Shown piece by piece: positions 7,125-14,978 of a DNA stretch of 26,412 bases. The stretch lies in NCBI GenBank assembly GCA_040756995.1, contig JBFLYK010000078.1, positions 1 to 26,412 of the forward strand, given 5' to 3'. The DNA is from BP-133 sp040756995. GTDB taxonomy: Bacteria; Actinomycetota; Acidimicrobiia; IMCC26256; BP-133. The notes under the pieces were generated by a model. It did no database searches. It was not told where the DNA came from and saw nothing but the letters and a program-made list of their open reading frames with translations. Both the position numbers and the translations under genes were made by a program. Every line of letters begins with the position of its first letter. Position 1 is the first letter of the stretch.

Positions 7125-7802
7125 GGGTTTCTCGTCGGCCGTCACGTCCTCGCCGTCGAGGAGGCCGACCCGGCCGGCCAGCAGAGCGGCCTCGACCCGG
7201 TTGGACACCTCCAGCTTGCGGAGGAGGGAGGCCACCATCCGTTTGGCGGTGCGCTCGGAGACGTAGGTCCGTTCGGCGATCTCCAGGCTCTCGAGGCCCC
7301 GGGCCACGAGGCGCCAGAGGGCGATCTCCTCGTCGTCGAGCCGGGCCAGGACGGCCGGCCGGCGGGTGGCCCGCAGCTGGACGAGGGCCTCGAGGAGCGA
7401 GGTCGGCAGCACCGACAGCCCGGCCCCGAGGCTGAGCAGCGGGGGGACGAGGACGTCGGGGTCGGACGACTTGGGGATGAACCCGTGGGCGCCGGCGGCC
7501 AGCGCCTCGAGGGCCAGTTCCCGGTCGTCGGTGCCGGACAGGGCCAGGATCCGGACGTCCGGGTAGTGGTGGGCGATCTCCCGGATGGCGCCGATGCCGC
7601 CAGGCGGCGGCATGGCCAGGTCGACGAGCGCCACCTGAGGCCGGTTGCGGCGGACCAGCCCCAGCGCCTCCTCGGCGCTCTCCGTCCGCCCCGCCACCCT
7701 GATCCGGCCCTCGGAGGCGGCGCTGAGGAGCAGCTCCAGGCCCCGGGAGAACAGGCCATGGTCGTCGACGATGACGACGATGATCGGCTCCCCCTCCGCC
7801 AT
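7122..7802 (-). CDS. LuxR/NarL-type response regulator (RR3)
   Basis: A 226-residue regulator closely related to RR1. The receiver has D13/D14, phosphoacceptor Asp61 (VALVDLAMPPPGG), Ser89 and Lys111, all in their expected places. The LuxR-type output domain (about 155-212) again has SERTAKRMV as recognition helix. It lies 10 bases downstream of the citryl-CoA-lyase-like gene and upstream of the diiron module, away from the kinases, though in the same orientation. Three regulators with the same recognition helix within 7 kb suggest overlapping DNA targets. ATG 7802 has only a weak ribosome site. Confidence 0.9.
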   Translation of the reverse strand: MAEGEPIIVVIVDDHGLFSRGLELLLSAASEGRIRVAGRTESAEEALGLVRRNRPQVALVDLAMPPPGGIGAIREIAHHYPDVRILALSGTDDRELALEALAAGAHGFIPKSSDPDVLVPPLLSLGAGLSVLPTSLLEALVQLRATRRPAVLARLDDEEIALWRLVARGLESLEIAERTYVSERTAKRMVASLLRKLEVSNRVEAALLAGRVGLLDGEDVTADEKP

Positions 7803-7812
7803 GCCGGCGACG

Positions 7813-8577
7813 CTACTGCGGGTCAGCGGTGTAGTTCACCCGGTGCTCGACGTCGAGCCAGAGCCGGCGGCCGATCGGGTCGGTCATCTCCTCGGCCAGG
7901 TGGCCGACGAGCCCCGCCGTGCGGGCCAGGAGGGCAAAACCCCGCACGATCTCCGGCGGAAAACCGAGGTCGGCGAAGGCCGCCCCGGCGACTCCGGCGC
8001 CGTTGACCGGCAGCCGCTTGCCGGTGGCGGCGGCGTGGGCCTCGGCCACGGCCTGCAGCGTGTTGAGGTGCGGCGTCGGGACGCCCGCGTCGGCGGCGAT
8101 GGCGTAGAGCCGGGGCGTGCGGGGGTCGCCGACCTTGTGGACGGGATGCCCGAGCCCCGGGATCCGCCGCCCGGCGGCGATCTCGGCCTGCACCGCCCGC
8201 TCGGCGGCGCCGGCGGCCGGGTCGGCCAGGATGGCCGCCAGGAAGCGGGCCGTGTCCTCCACCACTCCGAGGAAGACGTTGCCGGCGCCGAGGAGGCCGG
8301 CGGCCACGGCACCCTGGAGCGACTCGGTGGCGCCCGTCCACGTGAGCCGGGCGGCGAGGACGCTGGGTGTCAGGCCGTGGTCGGCCAGCGCCACGAGGGC
8401 GGCGTCGAAGAGGCGGGTCTCGCCGGCCGACGGCATCCGGTTGGCGGTGAGGAGGAAGGCCAGCTCGGTGAAGGTGACCTTCCCCATGAGCTCCGTGGCG
8501 AGGTCGCGCCCCCGCACGGTGATGGCATCGGGCGTCGACCGCCCGATGCCGCTGCGCAGCCAGCTGTCGTCACCCAT
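7813..8577 (-). CDS. Citrate synthase-fold protein, citryl-CoA lyase-like
   Basis: A 254-residue protein of the citrate synthase superfamily, shorter than true citrate synthase (about 370-430). The signature IPGLGHPVHKVGDPR (His144, His147) matches the conserved GHxV...DPR segment that carries one catalytic histidine. As in citryl-CoA lyases, the other histidine loop is not seen (GLLGAGNVFLG). Where the catalytic Asp is expected I see Asn192 (LPVNGAGVAGAAF), although the alignment there needs gaps. I chose ATG 8577 over ATG 8586 because AAGGAG lies at better spacing from it. Its start overlaps the end of the ligase gene. It may cleave or form a 3-hydroxyacyl-CoA or citryl-CoA-type substrate made by the ligase; the substrate is unknown. 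Confidence 0.85.
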   Translation of the reverse strand: MGDDSWLRSGIGRSTPDAITVRGRDLATELMGKVTFTELAFLLTANRMPSAGETRLFDAALVALADHGLTPSVLAARLTWTGATESLQGAVAAGLLGAGNVFLGVVEDTARFLAAILADPAAGAAERAVQAEIAAGRRIPGLGHPVHKVGDPRTPRLYAIAADAGVPTPHLNTLQAVAEAHAAATGKRLPVNGAGVAGAAFADLGFPPEIVRGFALLARTAGLVGHLAEEMTDPIGRRLWLDVEHRVNYTADPQ

Positions 8578-10090
8578 GGGCGGCATTCTCCTTGTCCCAT
8601 TCGGCGGGGGTGCGGTCCCTCGGGAGCTGGTGTTTGGCCACCCGGCCGGTCGGGGTGTGGGGCAGTTCGGAGACCAGTTCGATGTAGCGGGGGACCTTGA
8701 AGCGGGTGAGGCGGGCGGCGGCCCAGGCGTGGAGGTCGGCCGGGCCGGGCGGTGGCCCGGCGGCGTCCGGCGGTTCCGGGGCGAGAACCACGAACGCCTT
8801 GACCTCTTCCTCGGTCAGCTCCGAGGGGACGCCGACGACGGCCACTTCGGCCACGGAGGGGTGGGTCGACAGGGCTTCTTCGACCTCGGCGGGGGAGAGG
8901 TTCTCGCCCCGGCGGCGGATGATCTCCTTTTCCCGGCCCACGAACGTGTAGGTCCCGTCGGGGTTCTCCATGACCAGGTCGCCCGTCCGGAGCCAGCCGT
9001 CGGGGCGGAGCACCCGGGCGGTCTCCTCCGGCATCCCCCAGTAGCCGAGCATCACCGCCGGGTTGCGCAGTTCCAGTTCGCCGACCTCGCCGGGCGGGAC
9101 CGGCTGGTCGTCGCGCAACACCCGGCCCTCGTTGATCCGGCCCAGCGTCGGGTGCTGGCGGATGGCGCCGAGCGTGCCGTAGGGGCGGGTCCCCCGGGGC
9201 CAGATCGTGCCGTAGGGCGTCTCCGACATGGCGTAGCCGCACACCAGCTTGATGCCCAGACGGCGCTCGATCTCGAGGTGGCGGGCGTCCGGTGGGGCGG
9301 GACCGGAGTAGGCCAGGCGGAGCGGTGTGTCGGCGTCGTCGGGCCGCTCCGGCTGCTGCATGATCATCTCGATCATGGCGCCGATGGCGTTGAACTCGGT
9401 GGCGCCGTAGCGGCGGGCGGAGTCGAGGAACGTGGACGGCGAGAAGCGGGGGAGGAGCACCAGACTCGCCCGGGCGGCCACCGAGCCCAGCACCGAGTAG
9501 GCCGGGGCGTTGATGTGGAACAGCGGCAGGGAAGTCATCAGCCGGTCCTCGGCCGTCAGCTCCATCCACCACGGGAAGCCCTCCCCGGCCATCACGTAGG
9601 CCCGGTGCGTCTGCGTGACCAGCTTCGACCGGCCGGTGGTGCCCGACGTGGGGATGAGGACGGCGGGGTCGTCGGGCGTCGGGCCGGGCCGCTCGGACGG
9701 CTCCGTCTCGGGAACGGTGAGAAGACGGGCGACGTCGGCGTCCGAGAGGACGAGCCGCGGCTCCGTCTGGCCGATCAGGCCGGCCAGTTCGGCCTCGCCG
9801 GCAGCGGGGTTGGCGGCCACCAGGATCCCCCCGAGCCGCATGAGTCCCAGCCAGACGAAGAGGTGATCGGCGGTGTTCCGCATGGGCACCAGCACGAGGT
9901 CGCCCCGGCCGACCCCCTGGCCCGCCAGGCCGGCGGCGGCGGTTCCAATCCGGCGCCAGGCCGCCTCGTAGGTGAAGACGGAGTCCTCGTGGAACAGCCA
10001 GGGCTTGTCCGGGGCGGCCTCGACTGCGCTGGCCAGCAGATTCGGGATGGTGCGCTCCACGACGGCGTCCGAGGCTACTTTCCCGGGCAT
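8570..10090 (-). CDS. AMP-forming acyl-CoA synthetase/ligase
   Basis: About 506 residues, of the ANL adenylation superfamily. Visible motifs are the phosphate loop IPTSGTTGRSK (147-157), the adenine-binding motif GYAMSETPYGT, the hinge region GWLRTGDL, GREKEIIRRRGENLSPAEVEE, and the C-terminal catalytic lysine segment PTGRVAKHQLP. The enzyme should activate a carboxylic acid to acyl-AMP and then acyl-CoA. The ATG at 10090 gives the usual family length. It overlaps by two bases the ATG of the divergent crotonase gene. A GTG about 30 bases inside (10060) is an alternative start. It heads the minus-strand run with the citryl-CoA-lyase-like gene, which points to a shared carboxylate or acyl-CoA pathway. 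Confidence 0.92.
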   Translation of the reverse strand: MPGKVASDAVVERTIPNLLASAVEAAPDKPWLFHEDSVFTYEAAWRRIGTAAAGLAGQGVGRGDLVLVPMRNTADHLFVWLGLMRLGGILVAANPAAGEAELAGLIGQTEPRLVLSDADVARLLTVPETEPSERPGPTPDDPAVLIPTSGTTGRSKLVTQTHRAYVMAGEGFPWWMELTAEDRLMTSLPLFHINAPAYSVLGSVAARASLVLLPRFSPSTFLDSARRYGATEFNAIGAMIEMIMQQPERPDDADTPLRLAYSGPAPPDARHLEIERRLGIKLVCGYAMSETPYGTIWPRGTRPYGTLGAIRQHPTLGRINEGRVLRDDQPVPPGEVGELELRNPAVMLGYWGMPEETARVLRPDGWLRTGDLVMENPDGTYTFVGREKEIIRRRGENLSPAEVEEALSTHPSVAEVAVVGVPSELTEEEVKAFVVLAPEPPDAAGPPPGPADLHAWAAARLTRFKVPRYIELVSELPHTPTGRVAKHQLPRDRTPAEWDKENAAHG

Positions 10091-10817
10091 GATTCGAACG
10101 GAGGAGCGGGGCCGGGTGGCGATCCTTTGGATCGACCGGCACGAGCAGCGCAACGCCCTCGACACCGAGCACTGCGAGCTGCTCCGGGACGCCCTCGGCG
10201 AAGTGCAGGCGGCCGGCGCCCGGGCCGTCGTCGTCACCGGTGAAGGGTCGAGCTTCTGCGCCGGGGCCGATTTCGGCGAGGTCTACGGCGACGGGTTCCG
10301 CAAGGCGCTCTACGAGATGCTGCGGCGTTTCACCGCCAGTCCGGTGCCGATCCTCGCCGCGGTCAACGGGCCGGCCATCGGGGCCGGCACGCAGTTGGCC
10401 CTGGCCGCCGACCTCCGCATGGTCGGCCCCGGCGCCACCTTCGCCATCCCCACCGCCACGCTCGGCCTGGCCGTCGATCCCTGGACGCTCCGGCGCCTGG
10501 CGCTCCTGGCCGGCGGAGGGATGGCCCGCCGCATCGTCCTGGCCTGCGAGCCGCTGTCGGCCGAGGAGGCGCTGACCTGCGGGCTGGCCGACGCCGCCGG
10601 TGATCTCGACGCCGCCCTCGAGCGGGCGGCTCGCATCGCCGCCCTGGCGCCGCTCACGCTGGCCTACTCCAAGCAGGTGCTCAACCGGCTCCAGGAGCCG
10701 GAGATCAACGATCCGGGGCTCGAGTCGCTCTTCGAAGAGGTGTGGCGCAGCGGCGACGTCGCCGAGGGCCGGGCCGCCCGCCGCGAGCGCCGTCCACCAC
10801 GCTTCGAAGGTCGCTAG
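10089..10817 (+). CDS. Enoyl-CoA hydratase/isomerase family (crotonase fold), catalytic Glu residues absent
   Basis: A 242-residue crotonase-superfamily protein. The CoA/oxyanion-hole segments are present: GEGSSFCAGADF (51-62) and NGPAIGAGTQLALAADLRM (93-111). Aligned by eye with classical enoyl-CoA hydratase, the first catalytic glutamate (in the PE of the PExxLG motif) is Thr122 (IPTATLG) and the second is Arg148 (GGMARRIVL). Simple hydratase chemistry is therefore unlikely. Another crotonase activity such as isomerase, hydrolase or decarboxylase is more likely. ATG 10089 is the start because the frame upstream is antisense to the ligase; no ribosome site precedes it, so the mRNA may be leaderless. 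It is divergent from the ligase, with overlapping start codons. Confidence 0.88.
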   Translation: MIRTEERGRVAILWIDRHEQRNALDTEHCELLRDALGEVQAAGARAVVVTGEGSSFCAGADFGEVYGDGFRKALYEMLRRFTASPVPILAAVNGPAIGAGTQLALAADLRMVGPGATFAIPTATLGLAVDPWTLRRLALLAGGGMARRIVLACEPLSAEEALTCGLADAAGDLDAALERAARIAALAPLTLAYSKQVLNRLQEPEINDPGLESLFEEVWRSGDVAEGRAARRERRPPRFEGR

Positions 10818-11080
10818 CACGCAGCGTGGTATCCGGGCTGGCCATTTGACGCTTTCCTAGCCCTCAGGCGGGGGGTCGGAGCCCGAAATTGGTCTCCCGG
10901 AGATACTTCGCGCCCGAAGGGCCCGTCATACCGTGACCTCACACCAACGGGAAGGGGGGTCCGGATCATCTGTCCTCGTGCCCCCGGACTACAGATGCGG
11001 CCGGCGTCCCCGGGGTTCGGGGTGTCCCCGACAACCCCGCCCCATGTCGGCTGTCCAAAAACAGAAAGGCATGGAGCCAG
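10818..11080 (+). other. Leader region of the substrate-binding lipoprotein gene
   Basis: These 263 bases between the crotonase stop and the lipoprotein start hold no credible ORF. A TTGACG at 10846-10851 has no matching -10 at the right distance. The 3' half carries the structured element at 11006-11038, and GGAG lies just before the ATG at 11081. Confidence 0.5.
11006..11038 (+). promoter_or_regulatory. Hairpin leader element (second copy)
   Basis: GTCCC and a G-run are followed by the hairpin TCGGGG-TGT-CCCCGA (6-bp stem, TGT loop), about 50 bases before the lipoprotein start. It matches the minus-strand element at 322-351 upstream of the left-edge lipoprotein gene, with a four-base instead of five-base G/C run in both halves of the stem. 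The flanks otherwise differ. A shared regulator or RNA structure for two binding-protein genes is the simplest inference. Confidence 0.4.
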
Positions 11081-12721
11081 ATGCGAAGAATACGTGGGCT
11101 AGTTGCGCTCAGCGTGGGTCTCGCGCTCCTCGCTGCGGCGTGTGGTGGAGATCAAGACCATGACAGTTCCGCGGCCCCGAAGCCGGCCGACGCGCAGACG
11201 ATCGCGCCTGATGCCGGCAACACCGCGGCGACCGAAGCGCCGGCCGCCACCCCGACCGAAGCGGCTCCGGCGGCCGACGCCGGGACCACGGCGACGCCGG
11301 AGGCCGCCGCGACCGCCGCACCCGCTCCCGCCACGGCCGGATCGTCGGCTCCGGCGGCGGCCCGGTCGAAGGCCCCGACGGCCAGGTCGGCCGCCGGTGG
11401 CTCGTCGTCATCGGCGGCTCCGGCGGCCGGGGCGTCCGCCGCTCCGGGCGCGCCCGGCGCGCCCGCTCCCGGCACGCCGGCCGCTCCCACTCCCGGCGGC
11501 GCCGGCAGCGGCGTGACGGGGACCGGCAACGCCTCGCAGGGCAACAACGGCGGCGCCACCGACGTCGGCGTGACCGCCACCGAGATCAAGCTCGGGACGA
11601 TCTCCGACAACGGTGCTCCCCTCGGCAACATCGTGACCATCCCCGTGGTGACCACCGTCATCGGCATGATGCGGGCGGTCAACGACACCGGCGGCATCTA
11701 CGGCCGCAAGGTCGTCGTGCAGGACTGCGACTCGGCCGGCGACCTGACCCGGTTCCGCGCCTGCTTCAAGAAGCTGGTGGAGCAGGAGAAGATCTTCGCC
11801 TTCATCACCAGCATCACGTGGGGGACGGGCGAGGTCCACGGTGACCTGGCCAAGGCCCGCGTCCCGTGGTTCGGCTCCTGGGGCTTCTTCACCAGCGAGT
11901 GGAAGGACCCCTGGATGTTCCCGGCCCACATGGCCTCGGTCCACGAGGCGCACGCCAACTCGATCTACGTGCGTGACGTCTTCAAGGTCAAGACCGTCGG
12001 CATTCTGTACCTCAACATCCCCGAGAACCGGGCGGCCGTGAAGGCCATGCACGAGATCTTCGACCCGGCCGGCATCAAGGTCGTCAAGGAGATCCCCCTC
12101 GAAGTCGAGGACCCCAACGAGACGGCCAACGTCGTGGCCATGCGGTCGGCCAACCCCGACCACGTGATCCACTTCGCCTGGTCGCCGCCGATGGTGAAGT
12201 GGATGCTCAGCGCCAAGGACCAGGGCTACTGGCCGCCGATGGGCCTCTCCGGCAACCACTTCGCCGCCGACGCCCTCGGGCCGCTCGTCGGTGACTGGCC
12301 GCTGAAGGGCATGTGGACGATCACCAGCTACAAGGTCTGGTCGGACAACCCCGAGTACCTGGCCGTGATGGCCAAGTACGCCCCGGAGATGAAGACGAAG
12401 ATCCACCACATCACCCAGACGGCCTACGCCGGCAGCCGGGTGTTCATCAGCGCGGCCAAGGAGGTCGGGCCGAATCTCACCCGGGAACGGATGATGGACA
12501 TGTGGGAGAGCCGGCCGTGGGACGGCGGCCCGGGCATGGGCGTCGTCTTCACCTGGAAGCCGGAGGCCAAGGCCGCCCGGGACGGGAAGGGCGGCAATCC
12601 CGAGGCGCACGACACGATGCGCTGCGAGTACCAGTTCAAGTACAACAAGTCGCAGGCCGGTGACTACAAGGTCTGGGTTCCGGCCCCCGAGCGCTACGAC
12701 ATCTGCGACACGCATGACTGA
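11081..12721 (+). CDS. Branched-chain-amino-acid-type ABC substrate-binding lipoprotein
   Basis: A 546-residue lipoprotein with signal MRRIRGLVALSVGLALL and lipobox ending at Cys21 (LAAAC). Residues 22 to about 160 are a low-complexity Ala/Pro/Thr/Ser/Gly linker, unusually long. The rest (about 163-546) is a type I periplasmic binding fold of the LivJ kind: it opens GVTATEIKLGTISDNGAPLGN, continues with MRAVNDTGGIYGRKVVVQDCDSAGD, and has a second lobe with VKTVGILYLNIPENRAAVKAM. It would capture a solute outside the membrane for the permease complex encoded at 12866-16560. The ligand cannot be read from sequence; amino acids, amides and other small molecules are all possible in this family. 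A strong terminator follows the gene. Confidence 0.93.
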   Translation: MRRIRGLVALSVGLALLAAACGGDQDHDSSAAPKPADAQTIAPDAGNTAATEAPAATPTEAAPAADAGTTATPEAAATAAPAPATAGSSAPAAARSKAPTARSAAGGSSSSAAPAAGASAAPGAPGAPAPGTPAAPTPGGAGSGVTGTGNASQGNNGGATDVGVTATEIKLGTISDNGAPLGNIVTIPVVTTVIGMMRAVNDTGGIYGRKVVVQDCDSAGDLTRFRACFKKLVEQEKIFAFITSITWGTGEVHGDLAKARVPWFGSWGFFTSEWKDPWMFPAHMASVHEAHANSIYVRDVFKVKTVGILYLNIPENRAAVKAMHEIFDPAGIKVVKEIPLEVEDPNETANVVAMRSANPDHVIHFAWSPPMVKWMLSAKDQGYWPPMGLSGNHFAADALGPLVGDWPLKGMWTITSYKVWSDNPEYLAVMAKYAPEMKTKIHHITQTAYAGSRVFISAAKEVGPNLTRERMMDMWESRPWDGGPGMGVVFTWKPEAKAARDGKGGNPEAHDTMRCEYQFKYNKSQAGDYKVWVPAPERYDICDTHD

Positions 12722-12750
12722 CCTGTAGGCACAACACCTGTAAATCAGAG

Positions 12751-12785
12751 GGTGGGCCCCGGCGAGAGCCGGGGCCCACCTTTGT
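12751..12785 (+). terminator. Intrinsic terminator after the binding-protein gene
   Basis: A perfect 13-bp inverted repeat, GGTGGGCCCCGGC (12751-12763) and GCCGGGGCCCACC (12768-12780), flanks a GAGA loop and is followed by TTTGT. It lies 30 bases after the lipoprotein stop. Partial termination here would give more binding protein than membrane components, a common arrangement in ABC uptake operons. Confidence 0.9.
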
Positions 12786-12865
12786 CTGCGGGGGAGTACC
12801 ACGCGGACGAGATTGGGCAGAGCGAGACGAGGTGACCGTTTCGCCACGGCCGCCAAGATCGACCC

Positions 12866-13822
12866 ATGTTCCTGGCGGCGTTCAACTTCGATCTGTTCAA
12901 GTTCTCGCTCGTGCAGGGCGTGGCGCTCGGAGCCCTGTACGGAATCCTGGCCATCGCTCTCGTGCTCACGTTCCGGATGAGCCGGGTGGTCGGCTTCGTG
13001 CACGGCGGCATCGCCACGGCCTGTGCCTTCTTCTACTGGTACCTGGTGGCCAACCCCGACCTCGTGTCGGGCCAGAGCGTCGGCGGTTCGGCGTGGAACA
13101 CCCACGAGTGGCCGAAGGCCCCCGCCGTCTTCCTGGCCGTCCTGCTCGGCTGCGGCCTCGGCGCGGTGTTCGGCTCGATCGTGACCGGCCGGATGGCCGT
13201 CTGGCCCCGCGTCACGGTCACGACGTTCTCGCTCGGCGTCATGCTCCTCCTGGCCGGGATCTCGGCCAGCATCTGGAAGAGCGCCTTCGAGAACGTTCCC
13301 AGCCCGTTCGGCGAGAAGGTCACCACGATCCTGGGCAGCGCCACCCGCCACCACGACATCGCGGTGGTGATCATCATGGTTCTGCTGGTGGTGAGCCTGA
13401 ACTTCGTGCTGACCAAGACGAAGCTGGGCACGCAGATCAGGGCCATCGCCGACGACATCGACGCCGCCGAGATGGTGGGCATCCCCGTCCAGAAGATCTC
13501 CATCGGTGTGTGGTGCGCCGCCGGCGGGCTCGCCGGGCTCGGCGGTGTGCTCCTCACTCCGATGACCCGGCTCGGGACCGGCGTGATCCTCTTCGTCCTG
13601 CTGCGGTCCACCGCCGGCGCCGTCCTCGGAGGCTTCGACAGCCTTCCCCTGGCGCTGGGCGGGGCGATTCTCTTCGGCCAGGTCGAGGCCCAGGTGCAGG
13701 GCGGCACGTTCGGGGCGGTCAGCTCCGGGTGGCGTGAGGTGATCCTCATGGCCGTTCTGTTCGCCGGCGTGATCCTCCTGGCCCGCCGGAACCAGCACCG
13801 CTTCCAGCTCGCGGAGGGCTGA
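12866..13822 (+). CDS. livH: Branched-chain-amino-acid-type ABC permease, LivH-like
   Basis: A 318-residue integral membrane protein with about eight hydrophobic segments. It shows the LivH-type pattern: an N-terminal QGVALGALYGILAIALVLTFRMSRVVGFVHGG segment, the cytoplasmic coupling-loop region TKLGTQIRAIADDIDAAEMVGIPVQKI, and AAGGLAGLGGVL. It is one half of the translocation pore. The binding protein lies upstream, beyond a terminator, and LivM starts four bases after its stop. The ribosome site before ATG 12866 is weak. No separate promoter was recognised in the 80 bases after the terminator, so read-through may drive it. Confidence 0.92.
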   Translation: MFLAAFNFDLFKFSLVQGVALGALYGILAIALVLTFRMSRVVGFVHGGIATACAFFYWYLVANPDLVSGQSVGGSAWNTHEWPKAPAVFLAVLLGCGLGAVFGSIVTGRMAVWPRVTVTTFSLGVMLLLAGISASIWKSAFENVPSPFGEKVTTILGSATRHHDIAVVIIMVLLVVSLNFVLTKTKLGTQIRAIADDIDAAEMVGIPVQKISIGVWCAAGGLAGLGGVLLTPMTRLGTGVILFVLLRSTAGAVLGGFDSLPLALGGAILFGQVEAQVQGGTFGAVSSGWREVILMAVLFAGVILLARRNQHRFQLAEG

Positions 13823-13826
13823 CGCA

Positions 13827-14966
13827 ATGCCGCGCAAACAACTGCTGCAGGGGATCGTGGCCTTCGTGGCCGTGGCGCTGATCGTCCCGCCGCTGCTGGC
13901 CGACTACTGGGTCTTCCTCGTCACCGCCGGGCTGCTCACCACCATCACCGCCATGGGCCTGGCCATCATCGTCGGGTGGGCCGGCGAGGTGACCCTGGCC
14001 GGCGCCGGTCTGCTCGGAGCGTCGGTGTACGTCACCGGCTACTTCTACCGGGTGGGGGAGAGCTCGCTGAACGGGTGGCCCTTCATCCCCGCCGCCCTGG
14101 TCGGGATCCTCTTCGCCGCTTTCCTGTCGGGCCTCGTCGCCATCCCCACCGCCCGGTTCTCCGGGATCTACGTGATGGTCCTGACGCTCGGTCTCCAGAT
14201 CACGCTGGAGCGGACGCTGTTCAGCTTCGAGTGGATCATCGGCGGCTTCGGCCGCAACGTCATCGTCAACCGGCCCGAGTTCCTCGGGATCACCTTCGAC
14301 ACCGACCTCAGCTTCTTCTACCTCTGCCTGGTCGTGGCGGTGGCGGCGGGCCTGTTCGTCCACGCCCTGCGCCAGTCCCGCCACGGGCGGGCCATGAATC
14401 TGGTCCGCACCGACAAGCGGGCGGCGGCGGCCGTGGGCATCTCGCCGTGGCGGTACAAGATCATGGCCTTCGCCATCGGCGGCGCACTGATCGGCCTGGC
14501 CGGTGCGTTCACCGCTCCGCTGTACCGGTCGCCGCCCGCCATCATCCAGTTCATCGCCTTCCAGTCGCTGTTCCTGCTGGCGATCCCGGTGGTGGCCGGA
14601 ACCCGCACGCTGCTCGGCATCGCCTCCGTCTCGATCGCCTTCGCCCTCATCCCCCAGGCCCTCGAGAGCCACCACCTGTCCCCCTACCTGCTGGGCGGCA
14701 TCGGCCTGATCGGCGGGACGATCGTCGGACCCGGCGGGATGGGCGGGAACCTGCTCGACATCCTCCAGAAGAAGAAGGAGGTGGCGATCCTCTCGGCCGC
14801 CGGTCTCGACGGAGACCGGCTGGGTGAAGTCGACGTCGACCTCACGTCGGAGGCCCAGGACCCCGAGATGGAGGCGCCGGCCGTTTCGGTGACGACGACC
14901 ACCAACGGCAACGGCCGCGGCGAGGAGATCGTCCTGCGGACCCGTCCGCCCCGCCTGCGGGCCTGA
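13827..14966 (+). CDS. livM: Branched-chain-amino-acid-type ABC permease, LivM-like
   Basis: A 379-residue second pore subunit. It has the family segments GLAIIVGWAGEVTLAGAGLLG, IPTARFSGIYVMVLTLGLQITLERTLF, and the coupling loop SRHGRAMNLVRTDKRAAAAVGISPWRYKIMAFAIGG (the last is the usual EAA-like region). Hydrophobic segments run to about residue 315. The final 55 or so residues are hydrophilic, acidic then Thr/Asn/Gly-rich, and are not part of the usual permease core. The gene lies four bases after LivH and twelve before the ATPase gene, clearly co-transcribed. Confidence 0.92.
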   Translation: MPRKQLLQGIVAFVAVALIVPPLLADYWVFLVTAGLLTTITAMGLAIIVGWAGEVTLAGAGLLGASVYVTGYFYRVGESSLNGWPFIPAALVGILFAAFLSGLVAIPTARFSGIYVMVLTLGLQITLERTLFSFEWIIGGFGRNVIVNRPEFLGITFDTDLSFFYLCLVVAVAAGLFVHALRQSRHGRAMNLVRTDKRAAAAVGISPWRYKIMAFAIGGALIGLAGAFTAPLYRSPPAIIQFIAFQSLFLLAIPVVAGTRTLLGIASVSIAFALIPQALESHHLSPYLLGGIGLIGGTIVGPGGMGGNLLDILQKKKEVAILSAAGLDGDRLGEVDVDLTSEAQDPEMEAPAVSVTTTTNGNGRGEEIVLRTRPPRLRA

Positions 14967-14978
14967 GAAGGAGCAACG

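Noticed and set aside
8370..10820. Long minus-strand open frame of about 816 codons over the ligase gene
   Set aside because: It is a frame-shifted shadow of the ligase and lyase genes: the composition is Arg/Pro/Gly-rich, no domain is recognisable, and the real genes carry clear motifs in other frames.
10846..10873. Promoter at TTGACG before the binding-protein gene
   Set aside because: No -10-like hexamer lies 16-18 bases downstream; the region there is a G-run.
11408..13837. Minus-strand open frame of about 809 codons opposite the binding protein and LivH
   Set aside because: It is antisense to two well-supported genes, rich in His/Asp/Gly/Arg as expected for GC-rich antisense frames, and crosses the terminator.
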